A DNA stretch of 64,000 bases from Microbulbifer sp. HZ11. Lineage in GTDB: Bacteria > Pseudomonadota > Gammaproteobacteria > Pseudomonadales > Cellvibrionaceae. The DNA lies in assembly GCF_000708675.1 (NCBI RefSeq), contig NZ_JELR01000001.1, forward strand, positions 806,001 to 870,000. The letters run 5' to 3'. The notes beneath the pieces are model-generated. The model was not told the DNA's origin, did no database searches, and saw only the letters and a list, made by a program, of their open reading frames with translations. Every line of letters begins with the position of its first letter. The stretch's first letter is position 1. Shown in pieces: positions 8,176 to 17,220 of this stretch. Both the position numbers and the translations under genes were made by a program.

Positions 8176-9444
8176 TTAGAAGTCCTGTCGCAGTGCGGCC
8201 GCTGGCTGCACGCGACTTGCCTGAAGCGCGGGATAGAGCGTTGCAATCAGGCTCAGCAGGAAGCCGGCACCGACCACCAGTGCCACATCACCCCACTGCA
8301 ACTCAGATGGAAGATAATCTACCGGATACACATCGGACTTGAGGAACTGAATACCAAACAGGGACTCCAGCCCCGCTACCGCATCGGTGACCACCAGTGA
8401 GCCAAGCACACCGAGCGCACCGCCCACCAGCACACCCACCAGACCAACCAAAGCACCCTGACTGACGAACGTCAGCAGAATCTCCTTGGTACTCGCCCCC
8501 ATGGTACGCAGAATTGCGATATCGCCATGCTTGTCGATCACCACCATTACCAGAGTGGAAACTACGTTAAATGCAGCAATCGCAATAATCAGGAAGACCA
8601 ACAGACTCACGAGATTGCGCGACATCTGGATCGCCTGGTAAAGATTGCCGTGGGTACCAGTCCAGTCGTTGCCGTAATAGCCCTCGACCGGGAGTTGATG
8701 CAGCAGGCTCTGGAATACGGAGAAGGAACGCAGCATATCCTGCATTCGCATCTGCACACCGGCTCCCCCTGCCCCACCGGCGAGGGATTGCGCCTGCGCC
8801 CAGTCCACAATGGCCAGGGAATGATCCAGTGCGGTACCGGAATGGAAAATATCGACAACCTTAAAACCGGCAAGTTGTGCTGCGGAACGACCGCCACTAT
8901 TCCCACTGGCACTCTGGGGCACGATTACAGACAGTTGCTCGCCCACACCGATTTCCAGTTTATCGGCAATGCCTTTACCGAGAATTATGCCGGGCTCGGC
9001 GGGGTCACTGGTCAGTGCAGCAAAACTACCCGGCTGTAAAAAGTCGCCGATCGTCGACACATTGACGATAGTTTCCGGATTTACACCCTGCACCAGCAAC
9101 GGTGTTACTTCCAATCCGCTTTTTGCAAGCCCATTCACCTGCCACACTTCCGCGGCGGCGGTAATACCGTCGGCAGCGGCAATCTGGTCCCGTACCGCGG
9201 TCCAGTTGATATCCGGGTTGGTGTTGTAGACGGTGGCATGGGGCATGATGCCGAGAATCCGCTCGCGCAACTCGCGGTCAAACCCGTTCATCACCGACAT
9301 GACAATGACCATCAATGCCACACCGAGAATCAGCCCGATCATGGAAAGGCCGGATATAAACGACACCAGACCGGCGGAGTCTTCGTCGCTGCGCTGGGCG
9401 CCTGCGTACCGCAGACCGATAAAGGCAGGTAAAGGTTTGAACAT
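8176..9444 (-). CDS. lolE: Lipoprotein-releasing ABC transporter permease LolE
   Basis: A 422-residue inner-membrane permease of the LolC/LolE family, which extracts mature lipoproteins from the inner membrane for transfer to LolA. An N-terminal membrane segment (GLSMIGLILGVALMVIVMSV, about 32-51) precedes a large periplasmic domain, then three C-terminal segments in an FtsX-type arrangement. The MNGFDRELRERILGI motif after the first membrane segment is typical. It is the last gene of lolC-lolD-lolE, starting nine bases after lolD, with AAGGAAA upstream. LolC and LolE are similar; I name this one LolE from its third position, as in E. coli. Confidence 0.85.
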   Translation of the reverse strand: MFKPLPAFIGLRYAGAQRSDEDSAGLVSFISGLSMIGLILGVALMVIVMSVMNGFDRELRERILGIMPHATVYNTNPDINWTAVRDQIAAADGITAAAEVWQVNGLAKSGLEVTPLLVQGVNPETIVNVSTIGDFLQPGSFAALTSDPAEPGIILGKGIADKLEIGVGEQLSVIVPQSASGNSGGRSAAQLAGFKVVDIFHSGTALDHSLAIVDWAQAQSLAGGAGGAGVQMRMQDMLRSFSVFQSLLHQLPVEGYYGNDWTGTHGNLYQAIQMSRNLVSLLVFLIIAIAAFNVVSTLVMVVIDKHGDIAILRTMGASTKEILLTFVSQGALVGLVGVLVGGALGVLGSLVVTDAVAGLESLFGIQFLKSDVYPVDYLPSELQWGDVALVVGAGFLLSLIATLYPALQASRVQPAAALRQDF

Positions 9445-9452
9445 TATTTTCC

Positions 9453-10202
9453 TTAAACGCCGTCGCTCGGCTTCCAGTCTTCCACCAGCTCGCCATCTAC
9501 CAGATGCAGACAGCGATCCAACGCACCGGCCAGATCCGGGTCGTGGGTGACGATGACAAAGCTGATGCCGGTTTCGCTGTTTAAACGATCCATCAGCTTG
9601 TGAATTTCCTGAGCGGTCGCACGGTCGAGATTGCCGGTGGGCTCATCCATCAATACACAGGCGGGACGCGCCACCAGCGCGCGGGCAATGGCCACACGCT
9701 GACGCTCCCCACCGGACAGTTGCGCGGGCTTGTGATCCAGGCGCTCTCCGAGGCCAACGGCCTGCAGCATTTCCGTGGCTGCCGCACGGGCTTCCGACAC
9801 TGACTGTTTGCCAATCAGCAGTGGCATGGCCACATTTTCCAGCGCGTTGAATTCATTCAGCAGGTGGTGAAACTGATAGACAAAACCGAGACTGCTGTTG
9901 CGCAGCCAGCCACGCTCGTTGGCATTGAGCGCCGCCAGGTTCTTGCCACCCACCCAGACTTCACCAGAGGTGGGTGTATCCAGGCCACCAAGCAAATTGA
10001 GCAGCGTCGATTTACCGGAACCGGATGCACCAACAATGGCAAGACGCTCCCCCTTGGGAACCTGCAATTCCACCCCCCGCAGCACCGCCAGTTCATTGGC
10101 GCCCTGCCGGTAGGATTTGGAAAGCTGTCGGCAGGCCAGTACCACATCAGCGGCCGGGTACGGGGTCGATTCTTCCGGGTGTATTTCCACTTGGCTATTC
10201 AT
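9453..10202 (-). CDS. lolD: Lipoprotein-releasing system ATPase LolD
   Basis: A 249-residue ABC ATPase that powers the LolCE permease. Walker [10 protein letters not shown], the signature [15 protein letters not shown] and Walker [13 protein letters not shown] are all present, as is the switch histidine in VIVTHD. The N-terminal 20 or so residues before the ABC domain are a modest extension. It sits between lolC and lolE; a 22-base inverted repeat lies in the 112-base gap upstream. Confidence 0.92.
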   Translation of the reverse strand: MNSQVEIHPEESTPYPAADVVLACRQLSKSYRQGANELAVLRGVELQVPKGERLAIVGASGSGKSTLLNLLGGLDTPTSGEVWVGGKNLAALNANERGWLRNSSLGFVYQFHHLLNEFNALENVAMPLLIGKQSVSEARAAATEMLQAVGLGERLDHKPAQLSGGERQRVAIARALVARPACVLMDEPTGNLDRATAQEIHKLMDRLNSETGISFVIVTHDPDLAGALDRCLHLVDGELVEDWKPSDGV

Positions 10203-10221
10203 CTTATATTCATTTCCAGTT

Positions 10222-10300
10222 GGTGGATGCGCTGCGCTTATCCACCCTACGGTTTTGGTGCTTTCGTCGTTTCAGGGCGGATAAGCGCAGCGCATCCACC
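10222..10300. repeat. Inverted repeat between lolC and lolD
   Basis: Two perfect 22-base arms (10222-10243 and 10279-10300) separated by 35 bases. The arms belong to the GGTGGATGCGCTGCGCTTATC / CCACCCTACG type of repeat that I recall as dispersed in many gammaproteobacterial genomes. The transcript would fold into a very stable hairpin inside the lolCDE mRNA. There is no T run, so it does not look like a terminator. Confidence 0.75.
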
Positions 10301-10314
10301 AGACACTACAGCGG

Positions 10315-11556
10315 TTACTCGTAGCGCAGCGCTTCTGCCGGGGCGATCTGTGCGGCGCGCCACGCTGGGAACAGGGTTGCCAGCAGACTCATGATGATCG
10401 CGGCACTCAACACCGTAATGGCGTCCCCCAGTCGGAATTCCGATGGCAGGAAGCTGACGAAAAAGACCCGCGGATCAAAAATCTGCGCACCAATCACCTG
10501 CTCAATCCAGGACACGATATCCGTTAGATTCAGCGCAATCAGGGTGCCCAGCAGTCCGCCAGCCAGCGCACCGATAATGCCGATGGCACTGCCCTGCACC
10601 ACGAATACCGCCATGATCTGACGTGAAGTCAACCCGAGGGTACGCAGTACGGCGATATCTGAACGCTTGTCCGCCACCATCAACACCAGTGCGGAAACAA
10701 TATTGAAGGCCGCCACAGCGACGATGATCATCAGCATCAGGGTGACCACGGTCTTTTCCATTTTGACCGCCTGGAACAGACTGCCCTGGGAGTGGCTCCA
10801 GTCTTCGCCGGTAAACCCCTCCCCGAGGTTTGAGGCATACCCTTGCACACGACCGAGGGCGTTGTTCATATCATCAAACTTGAGCTGCAGCCCTTGGACT
10901 TTTCCGGGCATCCGCAGCAGGCGCGCGGCATCTTGCAAGTGCATAAGCGCCATATTCTGGTCCACCTGAGCGCCCACGGAGAAAACACCGGCAACGGTAA
11001 AACGCTTGGTGCGGGGGAAAATACCGGCGGGGGTAATCACGACATCCGGCAGCGTGAGAATGACACTGTCGCCAGGCATGACACCCAGCTGACGCGCGAG
11101 AATACGCCCGAGCACGATGTTGTAGCTGCGCGACTCCAGCCCATCCAGGCTGCCTACCAGCATATGCTCGCCCACCGCGGAAACTTCCCGTAGCGCCACC
11201 GGGTCGACGCCCTGAAACTCCACCCCCTGGGATTGATTGTTGGCACCAAGCAGTGCGAAGCCGCGTACAAATGGACTGGCGGCCTGCACATGCGGTTGCG
11301 CGCGCAATTGAGTGGCGATGGCAGGCCAATCTTCGAGGCCGCCTTTCTGCTCCACAAACCCATGGGGCACGACTGACAGGATTCGGGTTTTCAACTCTCG
11401 ATCGAAACCGTTCATGACCGAAGTCACCACGATCAGCGCGAAGACCCCCAGAGCCATACCCAATAGGGAGAAACCATTGATAAAGGAAATAAACTGCTGG
11501 CGCCGGCGGGCGGCCACGTAGCGCAGGCCGATATAGAGAGGAACAGGTTTTATCAT
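10315..11556 (-). CDS. lolC: Lipoprotein-releasing ABC transporter permease LolC
   Basis: A 413-residue FtsX-type permease and paralogue of the lolE product. It has an N-terminal membrane segment (FSLLGMALGVFALIVVTSVMN, about 28-48) followed by GFDRELKTRILSV, a periplasmic domain and three C-terminal membrane segments. It is the first gene of lolCDE, so LolC is the more likely identity; the pair cannot be told apart with certainty by eye. LolC-type subunits recruit LolA through a periplasmic hook in the domain seen here. Confidence 0.83.
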   Translation of the reverse strand: MIKPVPLYIGLRYVAARRRQQFISFINGFSLLGMALGVFALIVVTSVMNGFDRELKTRILSVVPHGFVEQKGGLEDWPAIATQLRAQPHVQAASPFVRGFALLGANNQSQGVEFQGVDPVALREVSAVGEHMLVGSLDGLESRSYNIVLGRILARQLGVMPGDSVILTLPDVVITPAGIFPRTKRFTVAGVFSVGAQVDQNMALMHLQDAARLLRMPGKVQGLQLKFDDMNNALGRVQGYASNLGEGFTGEDWSHSQGSLFQAVKMEKTVVTLMLMIIVAVAAFNIVSALVLMVADKRSDIAVLRTLGLTSRQIMAVFVVQGSAIGIIGALAGGLLGTLIALNLTDIVSWIEQVIGAQIFDPRVFFVSFLPSEFRLGDAITVLSAAIIMSLLATLFPAWRAAQIAPAEALRYE

Positions 11557-11658
11557 GACGGTGATTTAAGCGGAAAAACGCCAAGAAATCCAAGTATTTA
11601 GAGCCGGATGCGCCGCCCCGATACCAGGTCGGAAGCACTCAGGTTTGGACGACATAAC

Positions 11659-13290
11659 TCAGCGAGGATTCCATTTTGATAGATGTTTATTGAGTTGTTC
11701 GATTTTTGCCTTGTCCCAACCGGGTACGGCCAGTAACTGGTGCCACGCACGCACATAGTCTTGCGGCGCATAGCTGTGCCCGTACCCCATCGGGGCGAGC
11801 CCAGCGTGCATATCCATTGCCAATTGCAGCATGGTCACAATCGGGTACCAATGCAGATCCCGGGACACATCCCGCGCGCGAGTGCCTTTCATCCAGGCCG
11901 GTTCGCGGTAGGCCGCGTTTGGATCAAAGAACACAATGGGGTCGCTGCCGTGCTGCAAGTAGGCAATACGGAAGTGGCCCCAGTTGGCGTCCCCGCGGTT
12001 GTAGCCCTCAAAGTGATTGCCGAAGCGTACCACAGCCCCCCCGCGAAATTCGGGTAGCCAGACAGGCGAGCCCTTGTCCCGCTCTGCGGTCACCATACGC
12101 CAGGTATCGCTGCGAAATGGCGGCCCAACCCACAGGGCACCGTGGAAGGGGTCATCGATAATGTCGTAAAAATCAAAGGAGCGATCGGAGTTGAGCGCAC
12201 CTAGGCTCAGGCCGAACAGGTACAACTTGGGACGGGAGCTGTGAGGTAACTTGCGCCAGTACCCATAGATTTCCTCAAAAGCCGCCCGCGCTGTCTCGCG
12301 ACCGTAGGCATCCTGGGTCATCAGAGCGATCGGGCTTGGCAGATATGAGTACTGGGCGGCGACACTGGCGACGTCGCCACCCAACAGATATTCCACAGAA
12401 TTGATGGCACCCGGGTCGACCCAGCCGGTGCCGGTGGGTGTGATCAGAATCAGGTAGGAGCGCTCGAAGCCCCCTACCCGCTTAAGTTCATCCAGAGCGA
12501 GCTTGGCGCGCTGAGCGGGGGTATCGGCGGCGTTCAACCCTACATAGACCCGGACGGGATCCTTGGCGTCGCCGGTAACTTCGGCGATATCCTTCGCCCT
12601 CGGGCGGAGAGACAGATAGCGTCGCCCCTGATGGCCCATATCCTGCCAGCGCACCAGAGAATCCGGACCGCCCGGCGCCAGCGCACCGGTGGGTGCCGGC
12701 AGATCCGGGGCTTCGCTGGCGTCCAGACGCTGATAGATACCATCAACCCGGTGCAGCACCTCTTTAATCAGTAGCTTGTTGAACACTGCCCAGAACAGCG
12801 CAAAAGCGCCGCACAATGCCAGCAGCCCCGCAATCCGTCGGGGCACCCGGTGCTGGAAGCGGGCGGCAAGGAAATAAAACAAGCACCGAAATGCCTTGGC
12901 GATCAGCAGCAGTACCAGAAACAGCAGTACCGCCACCATCGCAATCACTATGGGGCGGACGCCAGGCGCCTCTTCCATTCCCATCAATGCGCGTACGGAA
13001 TTCTGCCAGTGGGCGGCCCGCCATAGGAATCCCACTGCGAGTAGCAGACACGCCCCGCTGACCACCCAGCGCAGCCGGGTGCGGGTTCTGTCACTCAGCG
13101 AAGGCAGTTCCAGAAACCGCCACAACCACGTCAGAAAAACACCCACCCCGTAGCCTGCCGCCAGTGCAACCCCGGAGATCACCCCCTGAGTGACACCCTC
13201 TCGCGGAATCAGTGAGGGCGTCAGCGAGAGCGCGAAAAAGATGGTGCCGACCAGCAGGCCACCACTGGTGAAGAAGTGTGCAAACCTCAT
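11659..13290 (-). CDS. Membrane-anchored alpha/beta hydrolase (Abhydrolase_9 family)
   Basis: A 543-residue protein with an N-terminal membrane domain of several helices (about residues 1-165, beginning GLLVGTIFFALSLTPSLIPR) and a C-terminal alpha/beta hydrolase domain. The nucleophile elbow FGLSLGALNS lies around residues 356-365. Family members are conserved in many bacteria but their substrates are unknown; some relatives are suspected lipid or ester hydrolases. It is transcribed in the same direction as lolC, about 100 bases upstream, but I see no evidence of a shared function. Confidence 0.8.
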   Translation of the reverse strand: MRFAHFFTSGGLLVGTIFFALSLTPSLIPREGVTQGVISGVALAAGYGVGVFLTWLWRFLELPSLSDRTRTRLRWVVSGACLLLAVGFLWRAAHWQNSVRALMGMEEAPGVRPIVIAMVAVLLFLVLLLIAKAFRCLFYFLAARFQHRVPRRIAGLLALCGAFALFWAVFNKLLIKEVLHRVDGIYQRLDASEAPDLPAPTGALAPGGPDSLVRWQDMGHQGRRYLSLRPRAKDIAEVTGDAKDPVRVYVGLNAADTPAQRAKLALDELKRVGGFERSYLILITPTGTGWVDPGAINSVEYLLGGDVASVAAQYSYLPSPIALMTQDAYGRETARAAFEEIYGYWRKLPHSSRPKLYLFGLSLGALNSDRSFDFYDIIDDPFHGALWVGPPFRSDTWRMVTAERDKGSPVWLPEFRGGAVVRFGNHFEGYNRGDANWGHFRIAYLQHGSDPIVFFDPNAAYREPAWMKGTRARDVSRDLHWYPIVTMLQLAMDMHAGLAPMGYGHSYAPQDYVRAWHQLLAVPGWDKAKIEQLNKHLSKWNPR

Positions 13291-13474
13291 CCGTGACTGT
13301 CCGGTTATCCCTGTTCGAGATTCAGCCTAGCACAGGGCTGGAGCCGGCGGGATAAGACGTCGGGCAGCACGGCACATGAAAAACGTGAAGAATGCCGCGT
13401 GTTTGGGCAGAATATCTGGTTTAATCGTGGCAACGTCCATTATCCGATTCCAATAATCAGACCGGAGAGCCCCA

Positions 13475-13777
13475 ATGTTCTCAAGCAATCGCATGCGCAC
13501 GCTGACACTCGCCAGCCTGACCTGTGCCGCCCTGTCAGGCGCCGCATTTACCCAGGCAGACACCGTCGAGGTTCCCGTTGGCGAACAGGGTTACGCTGCA
13601 GAGGCTGATCACCTGCGCGGCAAAAAGCAGGAAAAAGTCACAGAAGAATTCGGTGAACCGCTCAACATTCAGGGCCCGGTGGGCGAGCCAGCAATTACCC
13701 GCTGGGAGTACGCCGACTTCTTCGTCTATTTCGAGTACGACCGTGTATTGCACACCGTTGCCAAGCATCGGGGTTGA
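13475..13777 (+). CDS. Small exported protein of unknown function
   Basis: A 100-residue protein with a signal peptide (cleavage probably after QA near residue 29) and a short mature domain. The mature part, including TEEFGEPLNIQGPVGEPAI and VYFEYDRVLHTVAKH, resembles the fold signature of small BamE/SmpA-like outer-membrane assembly proteins (a GEP motif followed by a W-x-Y and VYFE strand). That resemblance is only by eye, and there is no lipobox. GGAGAG lies about six bases before the ATG. A terminator follows immediately. Confidence 0.65.
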   Translation: MFSSNRMRTLTLASLTCAALSGAAFTQADTVEVPVGEQGYAAEADHLRGKKQEKVTEEFGEPLNIQGPVGEPAITRWEYADFFVYFEYDRVLHTVAKHRG

Positions 13778-13802
13778 ATCGGCGAAACTGCCCCACGGGC
13801 AC

Positions 13803-13839
13803 AAAAAAACGCGCTCACTTTTCAGTCAGCGCGTTTTTT
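13803..13839. terminator. Bidirectional terminator
   Basis: AAAAAACGCGCT and AGCGCGTTTTTT form a stem between the convergent small exported protein gene and the thioesterase gene. It has T runs on both strands. Confidence 0.88.
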
Positions 13840-13864
13840 ATGTTCACATGCCGAGCCCGATCAA

Positions 13865-14332
13865 TCAGTACAGGAAGGTCGCGGTACCTGTTGAAATAAG
13901 TTCCTGCTTCTCATTGTGCAATTCCATACGACTGACCACCAGTTTGTTGCCTACCCGCAGAATCGATCCCGCACAGATAAACTCTTCACCACGACCGGGC
14001 TTGAGGTAGTCCACACGCATGTCCACGGTGCCCAGGCGCGTGAGCCGCTGGACTTTTTCTTCCCAGTCAATGGCGCCCCCCATACGATGATAGGCCGCCA
14101 CCATCGCGGTAAAGCCACCTACGGTATCCAGCGCCGTGGCGATCACGCCACCGTGCAGGATATTGTGATAGTGGTTTCCAATCAATTTCGGGGTGCGTGG
14201 AAATTTTGCCGACAGAGTCTGTTCGGCAAAATTGAAATCATGCAGTTTGAGTCCAATTTCGCGGACAAAGGGCACCTGTTCAAAGACGCCCTCCATCAGC
14301 TTGCGAAACTCATCTGCCGATGGTTCTGTCAC
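13865..14332 (-). CDS. PaaI/YigI-type hotdog-fold thioesterase
   Basis: A 155-residue acyl-CoA thioesterase-like protein. The hotdog signature is visible in [22 protein letters not shown], with the conserved HGG and the following acidic residue, and [11 protein letters not shown] in the second half. Substrate is unknown. Its ATG overlaps the sthA stop (ATGA), so the two are co-transcribed and probably translationally coupled. Confidence 0.82.
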   Translation of the reverse strand: MTEPSADEFRKLMEGVFEQVPFVREIGLKLHDFNFAEQTLSAKFPRTPKLIGNHYHNILHGGVIATALDTVGGFTAMVAAYHRMGGAIDWEEKVQRLTRLGTVDMRVDYLKPGRGEEFICAGSILRVGNKLVVSRMELHNEKQELISTGTATFLY

Positions 14333-15726
14333 AGTCGCATTACCCGATTGAGCCCATCCAGCGCAGCACTGCGATACGCTTCCGCCATGGTGGGATAATT
14401 AAAGGTGGTATTGACGAAGAAATCGATACTGTTGTTCGGCGCCGGTTGCTTCATGATCGCCTGGCCAATATGGACGATTTCCGCGGCCTCCGCACCAAAG
14501 CAGTGGATACCCAGAATTTCGTGGGTCTCGATGTGGAACAGAATCTTCAGCATGCCCACACGCTCGCCAGAAATCTGTGCCCGTGCGGTATGCTTGAACA
14601 GCGCGCGCCCTACTTCGTATGGCACCTTGGCACTGGTCAGTTCCGATTCAGTTTTACCGACGGAAGAAATTTCCGGCAGGGTATAAATACCGGTGGGCGC
14701 GTCTTCGATCACGCGGTGCCCACGGCCGACAATCGCTGCCGCTACCGCGCGCCCCTGATCGTAGGATGCCGATGCCAGGCTCGGCCAGCCGATCACGTCA
14801 CCCACCGCAAAAATATTCTCAACAGACGTACAGTAATGCTCGTCTACCGCGAGCTGGCCACGGTGGTTGGCTTCCAGCCCCACGTTCTCCAGGCCGAGGC
14901 TCGAGGTGTTACCGGAGCGGCCGTTACACCACAGCAGGGCATCGGCCGAAATACGCTTGCCGGATTGCATTTCCATCACCACGCCGCGATCACTGCCGGT
15001 TACCTTGGCGTACTCCTCCCGGTGGCGAACGGTGACGCCCATATCCCGCAGGTGATAACTGAGCGCATCGGAAATTTCGTCGTCGAGGAATTCCAGCAGA
15101 TGCTCACGGCTGTTGATCAGGTCGACCTTGATACCGAGCGCAGCAAAGATGGACGCGTACTCACAACCGATAACACCGGCACCATAAATAATGATCGCCT
15201 GTGGGGTGTGCTCCATATCCAGGATGGTGTCACTGTCGTATACCCGCGGGTGGTCAAAGTCCACGTCCGCTGGCCGATAGGGGCGAGAGCCAGTGGCCAC
15301 GACGAATTTTTCCGCGGTAATAATTTCCTTGGCACCATCGGCCAACTGCACTTCCACCCGGTTGGCATCGAGAAACTTGGCATCACCGATGATCAGATCT
15401 ACACGATTGCGCGCATAAAAACTGGTGTGCATCTCCACCTGATGGTTGATGACCTTGTTCACCGTACGCATAACCTGCGGAAAGGTGAGGCGGCGGGGCT
15501 CACCCAGTGCACGAAACACGCTTTGCGTGTTGTAACGCATCAACTGCTTTACCGAGTGGCGCAGTGCCTTGGAAGGAATAGTGCCCTTGTGGGTGCAGTT
15601 GCCGCCAACCGCTACGCTGCGCTCGATTACTGCGGAGCGCAGGCCCTTTTTAGCGGCGCTCATGGCCGCGGCTTCTCCGGCGGGGCCGGAGCCAATCACT
15701 ACCAGATCGTATTTGGAATCTGCCAT
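14329..15726 (-). CDS. sthA: Soluble pyridine nucleotide transhydrogenase
   Basis: A 465-residue FAD flavoprotein that moves hydride between NADPH and NAD+, balancing the two pools. The FAD site [10 protein letters not shown] is at the N-terminus. [17 protein letters not shown] stands where related disulfide reductases carry the redox CxxxxC, and the single cysteine is typical of SthA. The NAD(P) site [17 protein letters not shown] is near residue 180, and the dimerisation domain is C-terminal. Length matches the family. It overlaps the downstream thioesterase gene by four bases. The nqr operon ends about 120 bases upstream. Confidence 0.95.
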   Translation of the reverse strand: MADSKYDLVVIGSGPAGEAAAMSAAKKGLRSAVIERSVAVGGNCTHKGTIPSKALRHSVKQLMRYNTQSVFRALGEPRRLTFPQVMRTVNKVINHQVEMHTSFYARNRVDLIIGDAKFLDANRVEVQLADGAKEIITAEKFVVATGSRPYRPADVDFDHPRVYDSDTILDMEHTPQAIIIYGAGVIGCEYASIFAALGIKVDLINSREHLLEFLDDEISDALSYHLRDMGVTVRHREEYAKVTGSDRGVVMEMQSGKRISADALLWCNGRSGNTSSLGLENVGLEANHRGQLAVDEHYCTSVENIFAVGDVIGWPSLASASYDQGRAVAAAIVGRGHRVIEDAPTGIYTLPEISSVGKTESELTSAKVPYEVGRALFKHTARAQISGERVGMLKILFHIETHEILGIHCFGAEAAEIVHIGQAIMKQPAPNNSIDFFVNTTFNYPTMAEAYRSAALDGLNRVMRL

Positions 15727-15844
15727 TGAAGTACTGTCTTGGTTTTAATTTTCGTTTGTTATCGGGAGCACGACCGACGGGCAGCGCTCTTCTCCATCCG
15801 AATGTGTCCGCCCATAATTTGCGCAGGCGCCCCTGAGCAGCCGT

Positions 15845-16108
15845 TTACTGGTCCGATTTACCTTTTGCGGTTGCATCGTAAGCGAGATCCGTTGACGCAG
15901 TCTTGGCCAGAGCGGCCTGGCGCTGACGTTCCTGCTCTTTCTCGCATTCGTCGTCGTCACCACCGCAGATATCGCAGTCTTTCTTCATGCCGATCTTGTT
16001 CAGACCACCACAGGAACCCTTGAGGGGCTTGTTCTGGACAATGGCCCCCAGCGCCATACCGGTAATGACCAACAGTACAACAATGAACGCAAGAATATAA
16101 ATAGTCAC
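15845..16108 (-). CDS. nqrM: Na+-NQR maturation factor NqrM
   Basis: An 87-residue protein with one N-terminal membrane helix and the four-cysteine cluster of the NqrM (former DUF539) family: KGSCGGL and DCDICGGDDDECE. NqrM is needed to insert the iron centre between NqrD and NqrE. The start is GTG at 16108 with GGAGG five bases upstream, two bases after the apbE stop. It is the last gene of the nqr operon. Confidence 0.93.
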   Translation of the reverse strand: MTIYILAFIVVLLVITGMALGAIVQNKPLKGSCGGLNKIGMKKDCDICGGDDDECEKEQERQRQAALAKTASTDLAYDATAKGKSDQ

Positions 16109-16110
16109 GG

Positions 16111-17214
16111 TTACCTCCCCTGACTTTCAGCCTGATTTGCTAGATAGGGCGCAAAAGCGCTACTGACGCGCTCTTCAAACCCGGAATCGGTCTTGACCAG
16201 CAGGAAAACCGCCAATTGCAGCTCTTCTGCCAATTTTAACGCAGCCTCAGCCCCCATCACATTGAGCGCTGTGGCGTAGCCGTCGGCCATTGCACAGGTA
16301 TCCGCGATCACGGTTACCGACGCAAGGCGGTGCTCTACCGGCCTGCCGGTACGGGGATCAATGGTGTGCGCATAGCGTTTACCATCCCGCTCGTAGTAGT
16401 TGCGGTAATCACCCGAGGTGGCAATACCCTTGCCCGCCACCTGAATCGGCTTCTGGACCACCTGCCCTGCGGATGGCCGCTCGACACCGATCCGCCACAC
16501 CCGCCCGGCGGGATTGACGCCCGCGGTGCGCAGCTCGCCACCGACCTCCACCAGGTAATTCTCGATTCCCTGCGCAGTCAGCAGATCGGCCACACGATCT
16601 ACGCCGTGGCCCTTGGCGATGGCCGACAGATCGATCTGAACCGGGCGACTGCGGCTGAGCTGTTGCCCCTCGAGGGTCAGCGCATCGGAGCCGATCTCCG
16701 CACGCAGCGCGTCGATTTCTTCTGCCGCGGGTATCGTTTCGGGTTCAGGTTGGGGTCCAAAGCCCCACAGGTTGACTAGTGGGCCAACCGTGACATCAAA
16801 CGCGCCACCGCTATTGCGATAGATCTCCAACGCCTGGCCGATCACCAGCGCCAGGTTGGGCGAAATTGCCACCGGTTGAGACACCGGGCCGCGATTGAAG
16901 CGCATCAGCTCAGATTCGGGAATGTAGGTGGACATTTCCTGATTCACCGCGGCCAGCTCCCCGTCGATCATTGCCTGCAATTCTGCCTGATCCAGCACGC
17001 CGGGCGCATCCACCACGGTGACGTGGTAGGCGGTCCCCATAGTGGGGCCGGAGAGCTTCCAGACGGTCTTTTCCTGGCTGCACCCGGACAGCGCAAACAG
17101 TAAGACCATTAGCAGCGCAGCTTTGGCTCGACACGAAAACCCGCGATGCACAAACAAAAACAGGGCCGAATTCATCGGCCCTGCTTTCGTGGATGTGTTG
17201 TCACTTCCAATCAT
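16111..17214 (-). CDS. apbE: FAD:protein FMN transferase, lipoprotein
   Basis: A periplasmic lipoprotein (up to 367 residues) that attaches FMN to a threonine in NqrB and NqrC. Visible features: signal peptide and lipobox LFALSGC, GPTMGTAYHVTV, VEVGGELRTAG, HTIDPRTGRPVEH and the metal-site region DTCAMADGYATALNV. The start is uncertain. ATG 17214 is six bases from the nqrF stop with only a weak GGTGG upstream. ATG 17175 would give a tighter signal peptide but lies within a strong hairpin (17161-17183) followed by a T run. I keep 17214 because the rest of the operon is tightly packed. Confidence 0.93.
   Translation of the reverse strand: MIGSDNTSTKAGPMNSALFLFVHRGFSCRAKAALLMVLLFALSGCSQEKTVWKLSGPTMGTAYHVTVVDAPGVLDQAELQAMIDGELAAVNQEMSTYIPESELMRFNRGPVSQPVAISPNLALVIGQALEIYRNSGGAFDVTVGPLVNLWGFGPQPEPETIPAAEEIDALRAEIGSDALTLEGQQLSRSRPVQIDLSAIAKGHGVDRVADLLTAQGIENYLVEVGGELRTAGVNPAGRVWRIGVERPSAGQVVQKPIQVAGKGIATSGDYRNYYERDGKRYAHTIDPRTGRPVEHRLASVTVIADTCAMADGYATALNVMGAEAALKLAEELQLAVFLLVKTDSGFEERVSSAFAPYLANQAESQGR
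17156..17183 (-). promoter_or_regulatory. Terminator-like hairpin at the 5' end of apbE
   Basis: On the minus strand CAGGGCCGA and TCGGCCCTG pair perfectly (nine bases, five-base loop) and are followed by TTTTTG. The loop region contains the in-frame ATG at 17175. It looks like an intrinsic terminator or attenuator after nqrF that also occupies a possible apbE start. Confidence 0.65.
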
Positions 17215-17220
17215 GGGTGA

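Noticed and set aside
14320-15729. A 469-codon open frame on the plus strand
   Set aside because: It is antisense to sthA over its entire length, whose product has all family motifs; the plus-strand translation matches no recognisable family.
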